A DNA stretch of 17,233 nucleotides from JBEKHI01 sp050012355 (lineage in GTDB: Bacteria > Actinomycetota > Actinomycetes > Streptosporangiales > Streptosporangiaceae), in contig JBEKHI010000152.1 of NCBI GenBank assembly GCA_050012355.1, positions 1 through 17,233 on the forward strand. Direction: 5' to 3'. Below, one piece after another: positions 1 through 6,689 of the stretch; position 1 is the stretch's first letter; each line of letters begins with the position of its first letter. A program made the position numbers and the translations under genes. A model generated the notes under the pieces. That model ran no database searches, had not been told where the DNA came from, and worked only from the letters and a program-made list of their open reading frames with translations.

Positions 1-338
1 CCGGTACCGAGTCGGTCGCCTACGGCGCTGACGGCATCTTCGCCTACCAGACCCTGACCGGCGGCACCGCCTGTGACAACACGGTCTTCGGTGACCCCGA
101 CCACGGAATAACCAAGTCCTGCTATGTGGGTCCGGTGACCGCCGGGCCCAGCGGGTCGACATACTGCGCCCCGGAGCACGGCCTGTGCTCGTTCACTGGC
201 ACCGAGACGGTTGCCTTCGGAGCCGGCAGCTCATTCACCGAAAAAACCCTCACCGGCGGCACCCCCTGTACCGACGCGGTATTCGGCGACCCCGACCACG
301 ACGTCGTGAAGGCATGCTTCCTGATCCCATCCAGCTAA
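1..338 (+). CDS. Secreted protein C-terminal tail with two Cys-rich repeats (5' truncated)
   Basis: The reading frame is open from base 3 to the TAA at 336-338; the N-terminus lies outside the window, so the main domain is unknown. About 111 residues are visible. They hold two copies of a module with a 65-residue period. Each copy runs GTE(S/T)VA(Y/F)GA, then TLTGGT, a Cys, VFGDPDH, and ends KxC(Y/F); the second copy is preceded by YCAPEHGLCSFTGTE, which adds two more cysteines. Modules with CSFxGTxxVxYGA and VFGDP motifs are common at the C-termini of secreted actinobacterial glycoside hydrolases and other wall or extracellular enzymes, where they probably bind carbohydrate; that role is inferred from family experience. 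The even cysteines suggest disulfides, fitting an exported protein. Reading frame is confident, function is not. Confidence 0.75.
   Translation, partial: GTESVAYGADGIFAYQTLTGGTACDNTVFGDPDHGITKSCYVGPVTAGPSGSTYCAPEHGLCSFTGTETVAFGAGSSFTEKTLTGGTPCTDAVFGDPDHDVVKACFLIPSS
3..338 (+). repeat. Tandem 65-residue protein repeat (two copies visible)
   Basis: The codons for GTESVAYGA start at base 3 and those for GTETVAFGA at base 198, a 195-base period. The copies share TLTGGT, VFGDPDH and the closing K-x-C. The first copy may have further copies before it, outside the window. Confidence 0.7.
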
Positions 339-857
339 CGCGACCGGTCCTGGGAGCGGACTTAACTGGCCCCTATTACGGGGTGCGTGAGCAATCGGGA
401 TCCTACGGCGTGGTGCTGACGGCCTCCCGGCTGGCGGCGGTGCATGCAGCGCTGTCCGACGACGGCAGCAACACCCATGCACTAACGTCCCAGCTCGGGA
501 TCTCGATTTGATGTTCGCGATAACTATGGCACCCGCAAGAACCCGATGGAGTGTTGGTGCGCTGAGCTGACCGACCGCAAGCTGCATGTCCTATCCCTTC
601 GAAGACGTAACCTTCAGCTCGCGGTTGGGAATTGGACTCTACCGTCTTGTGGAGTTGGTCCTAGCGGTACCGGAGTCTGCTGTAACGCCAGCGGGTCCGC
701 CCGAGCGGTCGGGGCGTTGACAGGCGGTGTGGCTCTGGTCACGATGGGATGGCTTGAAGCAGGCCCGGCGGTAACGCGCGCGTTCTGTCTGTTTCCAGGT
801 CAGCGGCATGGCTACTGACGGACTCGGCTCAGGCCCTTCATCAGCAATGTCCGGAGG
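339..857. other. Intergenic stretch without a convincing gene
   Basis: Between the Cys-rich tail and the monooxygenase there are 519 bases with no well-supported gene. A short plus-strand frame (GTG at 383 to TGA at 511, 43 residues, containing SYGVVLTASRLAAVHAAL) and a neighbouring frame from about 510 to 600 (containing DNYGTRKNP) look protein-like. Neither has a ribosome binding site or a recognisable family. They could be a decayed gene. The end of the stretch holds a possible promoter at 717-745. Confidence 0.5.
717..745 (+). promoter_or_regulatory. Possible promoter of the flavin monooxygenase gene
   Basis: A perfect -35 hexamer TTGACA (717-722) is followed after 17 bases by CACGAT (740-745), which keeps the A2, A5 and T6 positions of a -10 box. 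The start would lie near 752, leaving a leader of about 110 bases before the ATG at 864. The -10 match is weak. Confidence 0.4.
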
Positions 858-863
858 TTGTCG

Positions 864-2057
864 ATGGCACCGTCCGCAGCACCTGATTCGGATTCCTGCC
901 TCGTCGAGCGCGTACGGGAGGCAAGGCCGCTGATCCGCGAGCATGCGATGCGGGCCGAACGGGAGCGGCGTGTCACGAAAGAAGTCGTCGAGGCGCTAGC
1001 CGGCGCCGGGATATACCGGATGAACGTGCCCCGGCGCTACGGCGGTTATGAGACCGGCCTGCGCACCCAGGTCGGCGCTCTCGCGGAGATCGCGGCCGCC
1101 TGCGGCTCGGCCGCCTTCATGGCCTTGATCCAGACTGGCTGCTCCTTCATCGCCGCGCTGTTTCCCGACGAGGCGCAGGATGAGATCTTCGTCGGCCCTG
1201 ACGTTCGTGTCAGCGGCACGCTCATCCCAGATGCCACAGCGGTCGCCGTGGACGGCGGGTACGTGGTCAACGGCACGTCGGCGTTCGCCACCGGCTGCCA
1301 GAACGCTGACTGGCATCTGCTGACGACCCGGGTCATTTCCGATGAAGCCGCGACCGGGCCGCCGGAGTTGCTATGGATGGCCATCCCCATGGCTGACCTC
1401 GAGATCATGGACGACTGGTACGTCTCAGGCCTGTCTGGCAGTGGCAGCAACAGCGTCGCCGCCCGGGACGTCCGCGTTCCCGCCCACCGCGTCCTGCCCG
1501 TCGGACCCATGCTGGGCGGCGTCTTCCCCTCGGAGACCAGCGCCGCTGATCCTTTCTACCGGATGCCGGTGCTGCTGCTCTTCTGTGCCTGGGCCACGCC
1601 TGCTGCCCTCGGCCTCGCACGCTCGGCCCTAGCCGAATTCACCGATCGCATCCAGCACCGAGGCATCACCTATACCTTCTATGAACGTCAGAACGAGGCG
1701 CCCGTCACCCACCTCCAAGCGGCCGAGGCTGCAATGAAGATCTCCTGCGCCGAACTCTTGGCCGACCAGATGGTCAGCGTGATCGAGTCCAAGGCTGTCA
1801 CCGGCGCCCCCTACACCCCGCAGGAGCGTGCCCGAATCCGGGCGCAAGGTGGCTACGTGATCCGCCTCTGCAAGGAAGCCGCCGACCTCGTCGGCTCTGC
1901 CTCCGGCGCCTCCTCCCTACGCCGGGACGTGCCCATCCAGCGCACTATCCGTGACCTGCACGCCCTCAGCCTTCACTCCTTCATCAACCCCGCCACCAAC
2001 CTCGAACTCTACGGCCGCGTCCTTTCCGGCCTCGACCCCGGCACGCCCTTCCTCTGA
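864..2057 (+). CDS. HsaA/DszC-type flavin-dependent monooxygenase (acyl-CoA dehydrogenase fold)
   Basis: The 397-residue product has the acyl-CoA dehydrogenase fold used by two-component, reduced-flavin monooxygenases (HsaA, HpaH-like, DszC, actVA-ORF5 types). Visible landmarks are the N-terminal helical part ending in VPRRYGGYE (about 55-63), the middle beta domain GGYVVNGTSAFATGCQNADW (131-150), the SGLSGSGSNSVAARDVRVPAHR stretch typical of the flavin pocket, and a C-terminal helical domain with LRRDVPIQRTIRDLHAL. No acyl-CoA dehydrogenase catalytic Glu motif was recognised, and the ASGC-like FATGC favours the oxygenase branch. The ATG at 864 is preferred over the in-frame TTG at 858 because GGAGG (853-857) lies 6 bases before the ATG but abuts the TTG. 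No flavin reductase partner is nearby, so FADH2/FMNH2 must come from elsewhere. Likely substrates are aromatic or polycyclic compounds, but the sequence does not say which. Confidence 0.8.
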   Translation: MAPSAAPDSDSCLVERVREARPLIREHAMRAERERRVTKEVVEALAGAGIYRMNVPRRYGGYETGLRTQVGALAEIAAACGSAAFMALIQTGCSFIAALFPDEAQDEIFVGPDVRVSGTLIPDATAVAVDGGYVVNGTSAFATGCQNADWHLLTTRVISDEAATGPPELLWMAIPMADLEIMDDWYVSGLSGSGSNSVAARDVRVPAHRVLPVGPMLGGVFPSETSAADPFYRMPVLLLFCAWATPAALGLARSALAEFTDRIQHRGITYTFYERQNEAPVTHLQAAEAAMKISCAELLADQMVSVIESKAVTGAPYTPQERARIRAQGGYVIRLCKEAADLVGSASGASSLRRDVPIQRTIRDLHALSLHSFINPATNLELYGRVLSGLDPGTPFL

Positions 2058-2076
2058 CGACCCTTCGTGGACGAGC

Positions 2077-2111
2077 GGCTGTTGACGGCGGAGTTCCGCC
2101 TTCCGTCAGCC
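2077..2111 (+). terminator. Hairpin terminator after the flavin monooxygenase
   Basis: Twenty bases after the TGA, the arm GGCT(GTT)GACGG pairs with CCGTCAGCC (2103-2111), and an inner GGCGG/CCGCC pairing closes an AGTT loop as an alternative. There is no T-tract, as is usual in GC-rich actinobacteria. The stem has bulges, so its strength is uncertain. Confidence 0.45.
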
Positions 2112-2163
2112 GGAACGTAGCTGGGCCGTGGTGTCGTACGGTCGGTGATGCCCGGAAATCCCC

Positions 2164-2191
2164 TTGATGAGCCCAGCCGGACGACTAGTAT
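2164..2191 (+). promoter_or_regulatory. Promoter TTGATG-N16-TAGTAT before the small membrane peptide
   Basis: TTGATG (2164-2169) and TAGTAT (2186-2191) are 16 bases apart and match the actinobacterial housekeeping consensus TTGAC(R)/TAG(R)(R)T well. Transcription would start near 2198, about 45 bases before the ATG at 2243. Confidence 0.5.
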
Positions 2192-2242
2192 CGCGGGCGG
2201 AGCGCCGGGTGAGTGACTGCCTAGGTGGATGTGAGGACGTCG

Positions 2243-2368
2243 ATGGGCATCGAAGCCGTGGCAGTTGGTAGCGTCCTGCTGGTAGTGATGCTGGGGATAT
2301 CGGTGTACGCGGCGGTCACGTTGCCGCCCGGTGCGCGGGTCCCGGTCCGCCTCAGGCTGGGCGGGTAA
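2243..2368 (+). CDS. Small single-pass membrane peptide (41 aa), unrecognised
   Basis: ATG at 2243 follows GAGG (2233-2236) by 6 bases and the promoter at 2164-2191 by about 50, so the frame has its own expression signals. The 41-residue product has a hydrophobic segment (about residues 4-28, ending VMLGISVYAAVTL) followed by PPGARVPVRLRLGG, a short basic tail, which predicts one membrane pass. The (A/D)RVPV(H/R) motif after a membrane helix recalls the start of DUF1648-type membrane proteins, so this could be the N-terminal piece of a frameshifted gene: the bases after the stop still encode a protein-like stretch in another frame. It is equally possible that it is a genuine small protein. 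No function is assigned. Confidence 0.4.
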   Translation: MGIEAVAVGSVLLVVMLGISVYAAVTLPPGARVPVRLRLGG

Positions 2369-2544
2369 CGAAGCTCTACCTCGCCGGTACGTGCCCGAAG
2401 TCGATCGCAGTGGGTGAGGGCTTCCCGCCAGTGGTGCTGGGTCTGGAGCGGGATTATCAGTATGGCGGCGCGCCGTGAACGCGAACCCTCGTGACCTGAA
2501 GTCATGAACGTTTCGCGCCCGGGAACCGAAAACAGGCGCTCGCC

Positions 2545-2573
2545 TTGACGGGTACTCCGGCTGGATTTACGGT
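2545..2573 (+). promoter_or_regulatory. Promoter TTGACG-N17-TACGGT of the GH30 gene
   Basis: TTGACG (2545-2550) and TACGGT (2568-2573) are separated by exactly 17 bases. Transcription would start around 2580, inside the palindromes at 2575-2609, giving a leader of about 65 bases. This arrangement fits repression by a protein bound at the start site. Confidence 0.6.
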
Positions 2574-2574
2574 G

Positions 2575-2609
2575 TCGGAAATGTTCCGAAATGTTTTCGA
2601 AACATTTCG
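2575..2609. promoter_or_regulatory. Two overlapping palindromes, probable LacI-family operators
   Basis: The first palindrome has arms TCGGAA/TTCCGA around ATG (2575-2589). The second has perfect 10-bp arms CGAAATGTTT and AAACATTTCG around TCG (2587-2609). The core GAAACATTTC (2599-2608) resembles the GAAAC/GTTTC half-sites of LacI-family regulators that control xylan and hemicellulose genes in actinomycetes. The position immediately after the -10 box suits a repressor that is released by a sugar. A near-identical core, GAAACGTTTC, lies before the rhamnosidase-like gene at 16382. Confidence 0.6.
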
Positions 2610-2645
2610 ATAAATTCACCAAGGGTCGCGAAGGGAAGCCGCGCC

Positions 2646-4697
2646 ATGTCCGGAGTAGCCAGGTACACGATCCGGGTGGGACTCGCGGTGGCCGCGGCTC
2701 TGCTCGGAGTCACGGCGCTCGCGCCATCGCGAGCATTCGCCGCGGACACCGCGACGGTCGACGGCAGCACCACGTATCAGACGATGGCGGGGTTCGGCGC
2801 GTCCGAAGCCTTCGGACAGGCGGCGACGGTAATGGACTCATCGTCGACCGTGCAGGACGAGGTGCTGAACCTGTTGTACGGGACTTCCGGCGGCGCCGGG
2901 CTGACCATCCTGCGCAACGAGATCAGCGCGGATTCCGGCTCCACCATCGAGCCGAATGCGCCCTCCTCGCCGACCGCGACGCCCACCTACCTCCCGTTGT
3001 CGTCGATCGACGAAGACCAGGGCCAGTTGTGGTTCGCCCAGCAGATCAAGGCACTCTACGGGGTGACGAACGTATTCGCCGATGCGTGGTCCGCCCCGGC
3101 GTTCATGAAGACCAACGATGAAACGGACGAGGGCGGCACCCTGTGCGGCGTGACGGGCGCGACGTGTTCGAGCGGCGACTGGCGGCAGGCGTACGCCGAC
3201 TACCTCGAACAGTATGCCGCCGACTATTCGGCCGCCGGGGACCCGCTGACCTACGTCGGCCCGGAAAACGAAGCCAATCTGTCGACCGACTACGACAGCA
3301 TGCTGCTGACCCCGACGCAGACCGCGAACTTCCTCGACGTTCTCGGCCCGACGATGGCCGACTCCGGCCTGTCCACGCAGGTCGAGTGCTGCGCCACCGA
3401 GGGTTGGGACTACGCGCAGCAGTACGCCGCGGCGATCGAAGCGGACTCGACCGCGAATGAATACACACCGGTCTTCACCTCGCACGGCTACACGGAGGCT
3501 CCCACCTCGACGCTGTCTGGCTGGTCCAAGCCAGCGTGGGAAACGGAGTGGTCGACGTTCGAGACATGGGACCCGGCCTGGGACGACGGCACCGACGCGT
3601 CCGGCTTGACCTGGGCGCAGAACATCTTCGCGGGCCTCGACGATGCCGACCTGTCCGCGTTCTTGTACTGGTGGGGCTCCACCACGCCGTCGGAGAACGG
3701 TGACAACGAGGGGCTGCTGCAGATCAACGGCTCCACCGTCACCCCGTCCGGGCGGCTGTGGGCGTTCGGCAACTTCAGCGACTTCGTCCGGCCCGGCGCG
3801 GTGCGCTTGTCCGCCACCACGTCCGACAGCAACCTCACGCTGGATGCGTTCAAGAACACCAATGGCAGCGTGTCGGTGGTGGCCCTGAACACCGGCACCA
3901 ACTCCGACCCGGTCACCTTCTCGCTGGCGAACACCGGCGTGTCGAACGGGGCCACGGTGACCCCCTACCTCACAAACGCCGACTCCGACATCGCCGCGCA
4001 GTCGACGACGACCGTCTCCGACGGCGCGTTCACTGGCACGCTGCCCGCGCGTTCCCTGGTCACCTACGTGATTCCGGCCTCGTCCAGCTCGAGCGGAGAC
4101 ACGGTCACCGTCACCAACCCCGGTAACCAGACCTCCACGGTCGGCACCGCGGTATCGCTGCCGGTCTCGGCGTCGGACTCGGCTTCCGGGCAGGCGCTGA
4201 CATTCTCGGCGGCTGGCCTGCCGGCCGGCCTGTCGATCAACAGCTCCACCGGCGTGATCTCCGGGTCACCGACGACCGCGGCGACCTCCGCCGTGACGGT
4301 CACCGCCACCGATACAACCGGCGCGTCCAGCTCGGCGACGTTCACCTGGACGGTCTCGTCGGCGAGCGGTAGCGGCGTCAGTTGCACGGTGGCGTATACG
4401 ACGCAGAGTCAGTGGACGGGCGGGTTCGTCGCTCAGGTCACGATCGCCAACAGCGGTTCGTCCGCGATCGACGGCTGGACGCTGGCGTTCACCTTCCCCG
4501 GTGATCAGCAGATCACGACCGCCTGGGACGACGGAACCATCACCCAATCCGGTGAAAGCGTGTCGATAACGAACGCGAGTTACAACGGAACCATCGCGGC
4601 GGGATCCTCGACATCGTTGGGCTTCGAGGGCACCTGGAGTTCCAGTGATGCCGCGCCGGCCGCGTTCGCCGTGAACGGCTCCACCTGCGCCCCGTAG
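2646..4697 (+). CDS. Secreted GH30-family glycosidase with Ig-like and CBM2 domains
   Basis: The 683-residue product is exported: residues 1-32 form a Sec signal (IRVGLAVAAALLGVTALA, cleavage near AFA-AD). Residues about 35-477 are a GH30-type (beta/alpha)8 barrel plus side beta-sandwich: TMAGFGASEAFG at the start, the acid/base Glu in GPENEAN (E209), the nucleophile in AWETEW (E301), and the aromatic YWWG at 341-344. Residues about 485-570 are a He_PIG/Ig-like linker domain (LTFSAAGLPAGLSIN, GVISGSP). Residues about 579-682 are a CBM2 module with a terminal Cys pair (C580, C681) and surface Trp candidates (W590, W611, W627, W664), predicted to bind cellulose or xylan. GH30 includes glucuronoxylanases, beta-1,6-galactanases and glucosylceramidases; the CBM2 favours a plant-wall substrate, but exact specificity is not visible. 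AAGGGAAG (2631-2638) lies 7 bases before the ATG. Confidence 0.88.
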   Translation: MSGVARYTIRVGLAVAAALLGVTALAPSRAFAADTATVDGSTTYQTMAGFGASEAFGQAATVMDSSSTVQDEVLNLLYGTSGGAGLTILRNEISADSGSTIEPNAPSSPTATPTYLPLSSIDEDQGQLWFAQQIKALYGVTNVFADAWSAPAFMKTNDETDEGGTLCGVTGATCSSGDWRQAYADYLEQYAADYSAAGDPLTYVGPENEANLSTDYDSMLLTPTQTANFLDVLGPTMADSGLSTQVECCATEGWDYAQQYAAAIEADSTANEYTPVFTSHGYTEAPTSTLSGWSKPAWETEWSTFETWDPAWDDGTDASGLTWAQNIFAGLDDADLSAFLYWWGSTTPSENGDNEGLLQINGSTVTPSGRLWAFGNFSDFVRPGAVRLSATTSDSNLTLDAFKNTNGSVSVVALNTGTNSDPVTFSLANTGVSNGATVTPYLTNADSDIAAQSTTTVSDGAFTGTLPARSLVTYVIPASSSSSGDTVTVTNPGNQTSTVGTAVSLPVSASDSASGQALTFSAAGLPAGLSINSSTGVISGSPTTAATSAVTVTATDTTGASSSATFTWTVSSASGSGVSCTVAYTTQSQWTGGFVAQVTIANSGSSAIDGWTLAFTFPGDQQITTAWDDGTITQSGESVSITNASYNGTIAAGSSTSLGFEGTWSSSDAAPAAFAVNGSTCAP

Positions 4698-4713
4698 CGC
4701 AGCAGCGGGGCGC
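4687..4713 (+). terminator. GC-rich hairpin overlapping the GH30 stop codon
   Basis: GCGCCCCG (4687-4694) pairs perfectly with CGGGGCGC (4706-4713) around an 11-base loop containing part of the stop codon region. It has no T-tract. If it terminates transcription, the ABC gene 75 bases downstream needs its own promoter, and none is obvious. Confidence 0.5.
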
Positions 4714-4787
4714 CAGAAAAATCGATCGCCCTGAGGACTCCCCATCAGGCACCATGGCCAGGAATGGTCGCTCGGATGGGGGGACAC

Positions 4788-6626
4788 ATGACCACGCCCG
4801 AACCTGGCCGCGGCTCACCGGACCGGAAACGGGCGGTGCAACTCGCGCTGCGCTGCTATGGCGGCCAGATGGCACGGTTGTGGCGCTTGACGACGCCGGC
4901 GATGCTGTTGCCCGCGCTGGGGAACACGTGCATCTCCTATGTCGCCCCGCTGATCATCGCGTTGCTGGTCGGCCGCTTCGCCAGCCACGCGCCGACCGGG
5001 ATCGGCGCGACGATGCCCTATGTGCTCGGCTTCGCGGGAGTGCTGCTGTTCGCCGAGGTCTTGTGGCGGATCGGTCTCCACTTCCTGAACCGCCTCGACG
5101 GCCGCGGCATCGAGAACCTCTACATCATCGGCATGGACGAACTGCTGGCGAAGGACGCGGCGTTCTTCCACGACAACTTCGCCGGCTCGCTGACCAAGCG
5201 GGTGCTGAGCTTCGCCGCCCGGTTCGCGGACTTCGCCGACAGCCTGGCGTTTAACGTCGTCAGCAGCCTTGTGCCGTTGGTGTTCGCGTCGGTGGTGCTG
5301 TGGCATTTCGATCCGTTGCTGGTCGCCGGGCTCATCGGCCTGATCGTGATCACCGGCGTCGGCGTCGCCCCGCTGATCCGCCGTCGCCAGCGGCTGGTCG
5401 ACCAGCGCGAGGAGGCGATCGCGCGAGTGTCCGGGCACGTCGCCGATAGCTTGGCGAACATGGACACGATCCGCGCGTTCGCCGCGGAGGACCGGGAAGC
5501 CGCCGAGCACCGGTCGCGGGTCGCCGAGCAGCGGCGGAAGTCGCTTCTTTCCTGGGACTACGGGAACCTGCGCATCGACACGCTGGTCGCGCCGATGTCC
5601 GTCCTGACCAATGTGTTCGGCCTGCTGCTGGCGGTCGCGCTCGGCGCGGGCAGTCACGGGATCGAGGCGATCATCGTGGCGTTCACGTACTACTCCAACG
5701 CGACCCAGATCATGTTCCAGTTCAACCAGATCTACCGTCAGATAGAGAGCTCGCTGACCGAGGCCGCGCAGTTCACCGAGTTGCTGCTGACGCCGCCGAC
5801 CGTGCTCGACCCGATCGCGCCCGAGCCGCTGCGGCCGGCGGCGAGCGACGTCCGTTTCGAGAACGTGACCTTCGCGCACTCCGGCGGACAGCCGTTGTTC
5901 AGCGGCCTCGACCTCGTAGTGCCGAGCGGGACCAGGCTCGGACTGGTCGGCCGGTCAGGCGGCGGCAAGACCACACTGACTCGGCTGCTGCTGCGGATGA
6001 CGGACATCGATGAGGGCCGGATCCTGATCGGCGGGCAGGACATCAGCAAGCTGCGCCAAGCGGATCTGCGCAGCCTGATCGCTTACGTGCCGCAAGAGCC
6101 CGCGATGTTCCACCGGACCCTCCGCGACAACATCGCGTTCGCGCGACCAGACGCGACCGACGAACAGATCCGCCAGGCCGCGGAGGCCGCGCACGTGACG
6201 GAGTTCGCGGACGTTCTGCCGGATGGATTCGACACGATGGTCGGCGAGCGGGGCGTGAAGCTGTCCGGCGGGCAGCGGCAGCGAGTCGCGCTGGCCCGGG
6301 CAATCCTGCGCGACGCGCCGATCCTGCTGCTCGACGAGGCGACGAGCGCGCTGGACTCAGAGAGCGAGATCCTCGTCCAGCAAGCGTTGTGGGACCTTAT
6401 GGATGGCCGGACCGCGCTGGTGGTCGCGCACCGGCTGAGCACGGTCGCGAGGATGGACCAGCTCGTCGTGCTCGACCACGGCCAGATCATCGAAAAGGGC
6501 ACGCACGAGGAACTGCTCCGTCTCGACGGGGCCTATGCCAGGCTGTGGCAACACCAGTCCGGCGGCTTCCTGGACGGCAGCCCAACGCCACCAGCGCTCG
6601 CCAAGGCACCGAAGCTGAACGCGTAA
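4788..6626 (+). CDS. ABC half-transporter, MsbA/MdlB-like exporter (membrane + ATPase)
   Basis: The product fuses a six-helix exporter membrane domain (about residues 30-320) to an ATPase domain (about 350-590). Motifs are complete: Walker A GRSGGGKTT (388-396), Q-loop VPQEP (Q436), signature LSGGQ (492-496), Walker B ILLLDE (512-517), D-loop SALD and switch His in VVAHRLST (H548). The protein should work as a homodimer exporting a lipid, peptide or drug, because no second half-transporter lies beside it; substrate is unknown. Three in-frame ATGs are possible (4764, 4776, 4788). The last is chosen because GGGGGGA (4778-4784) sits just before it; the first would add 8 residues and has AGGA directly touching it. 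It follows the GH30 gene by 90 bases with a hairpin between, so co-transcription is uncertain. It converges with the TPR-like gene. Confidence 0.88.
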   Translation: MTTPEPGRGSPDRKRAVQLALRCYGGQMARLWRLTTPAMLLPALGNTCISYVAPLIIALLVGRFASHAPTGIGATMPYVLGFAGVLLFAEVLWRIGLHFLNRLDGRGIENLYIIGMDELLAKDAAFFHDNFAGSLTKRVLSFAARFADFADSLAFNVVSSLVPLVFASVVLWHFDPLLVAGLIGLIVITGVGVAPLIRRRQRLVDQREEAIARVSGHVADSLANMDTIRAFAAEDREAAEHRSRVAEQRRKSLLSWDYGNLRIDTLVAPMSVLTNVFGLLLAVALGAGSHGIEAIIVAFTYYSNATQIMFQFNQIYRQIESSLTEAAQFTELLLTPPTVLDPIAPEPLRPAASDVRFENVTFAHSGGQPLFSGLDLVVPSGTRLGLVGRSGGGKTTLTRLLLRMTDIDEGRILIGGQDISKLRQADLRSLIAYVPQEPAMFHRTLRDNIAFARPDATDEQIRQAAEAAHVTEFADVLPDGFDTMVGERGVKLSGGQRQRVALARAILRDAPILLLDEATSALDSESEILVQQALWDLMDGRTALVVAHRLSTVARMDQLVVLDHGQIIEKGTHEELLRLDGAYARLWQHQSGGFLDGSPTPPALAKAPKLNA

Positions 6627-6689
6627 GCCCTTGCCAGATCCCGGAAGTGCTCGGCTGCCGTGCGGTGCGTACCGGCCGGACCCGACGTT

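Larger units (their letters stand above)
2058..2645. other. 588-base region between monooxygenase and GH30 gene
   Basis: It contains a terminator-like hairpin (2077-2111), a promoter (2164-2191), a small membrane peptide (2243-2368) and the GH30 promoter with palindromic operators (2545-2609). In 2369-2540 nothing convincing was found. A minus-strand frame crossing 2221-2622 has no ribosome binding site and runs through the promoter and operators, so it is not taken as a gene. Confidence 0.6.

Noticed and set aside
858..863. TTG start two codons before the chosen monooxygenase ATG
   Set aside because: GGAGG directly abuts it, leaving no spacer, while the ATG at 864 has the normal 6-base spacing.
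4726..4752. Small hairpin CCTGA/TCAGG before the ABC gene
   Set aside because: A 5-bp stem with a 10-base loop is within chance expectation in this GC-rich DNA.
4815..5879. Long minus-strand frame (354 residues)
   Set aside because: It lies wholly inside the ABC exporter gene. Its Arg/Asp/Gln/His-rich composition is typical of an antisense shadow in GC-rich DNA, and it has no family motif.
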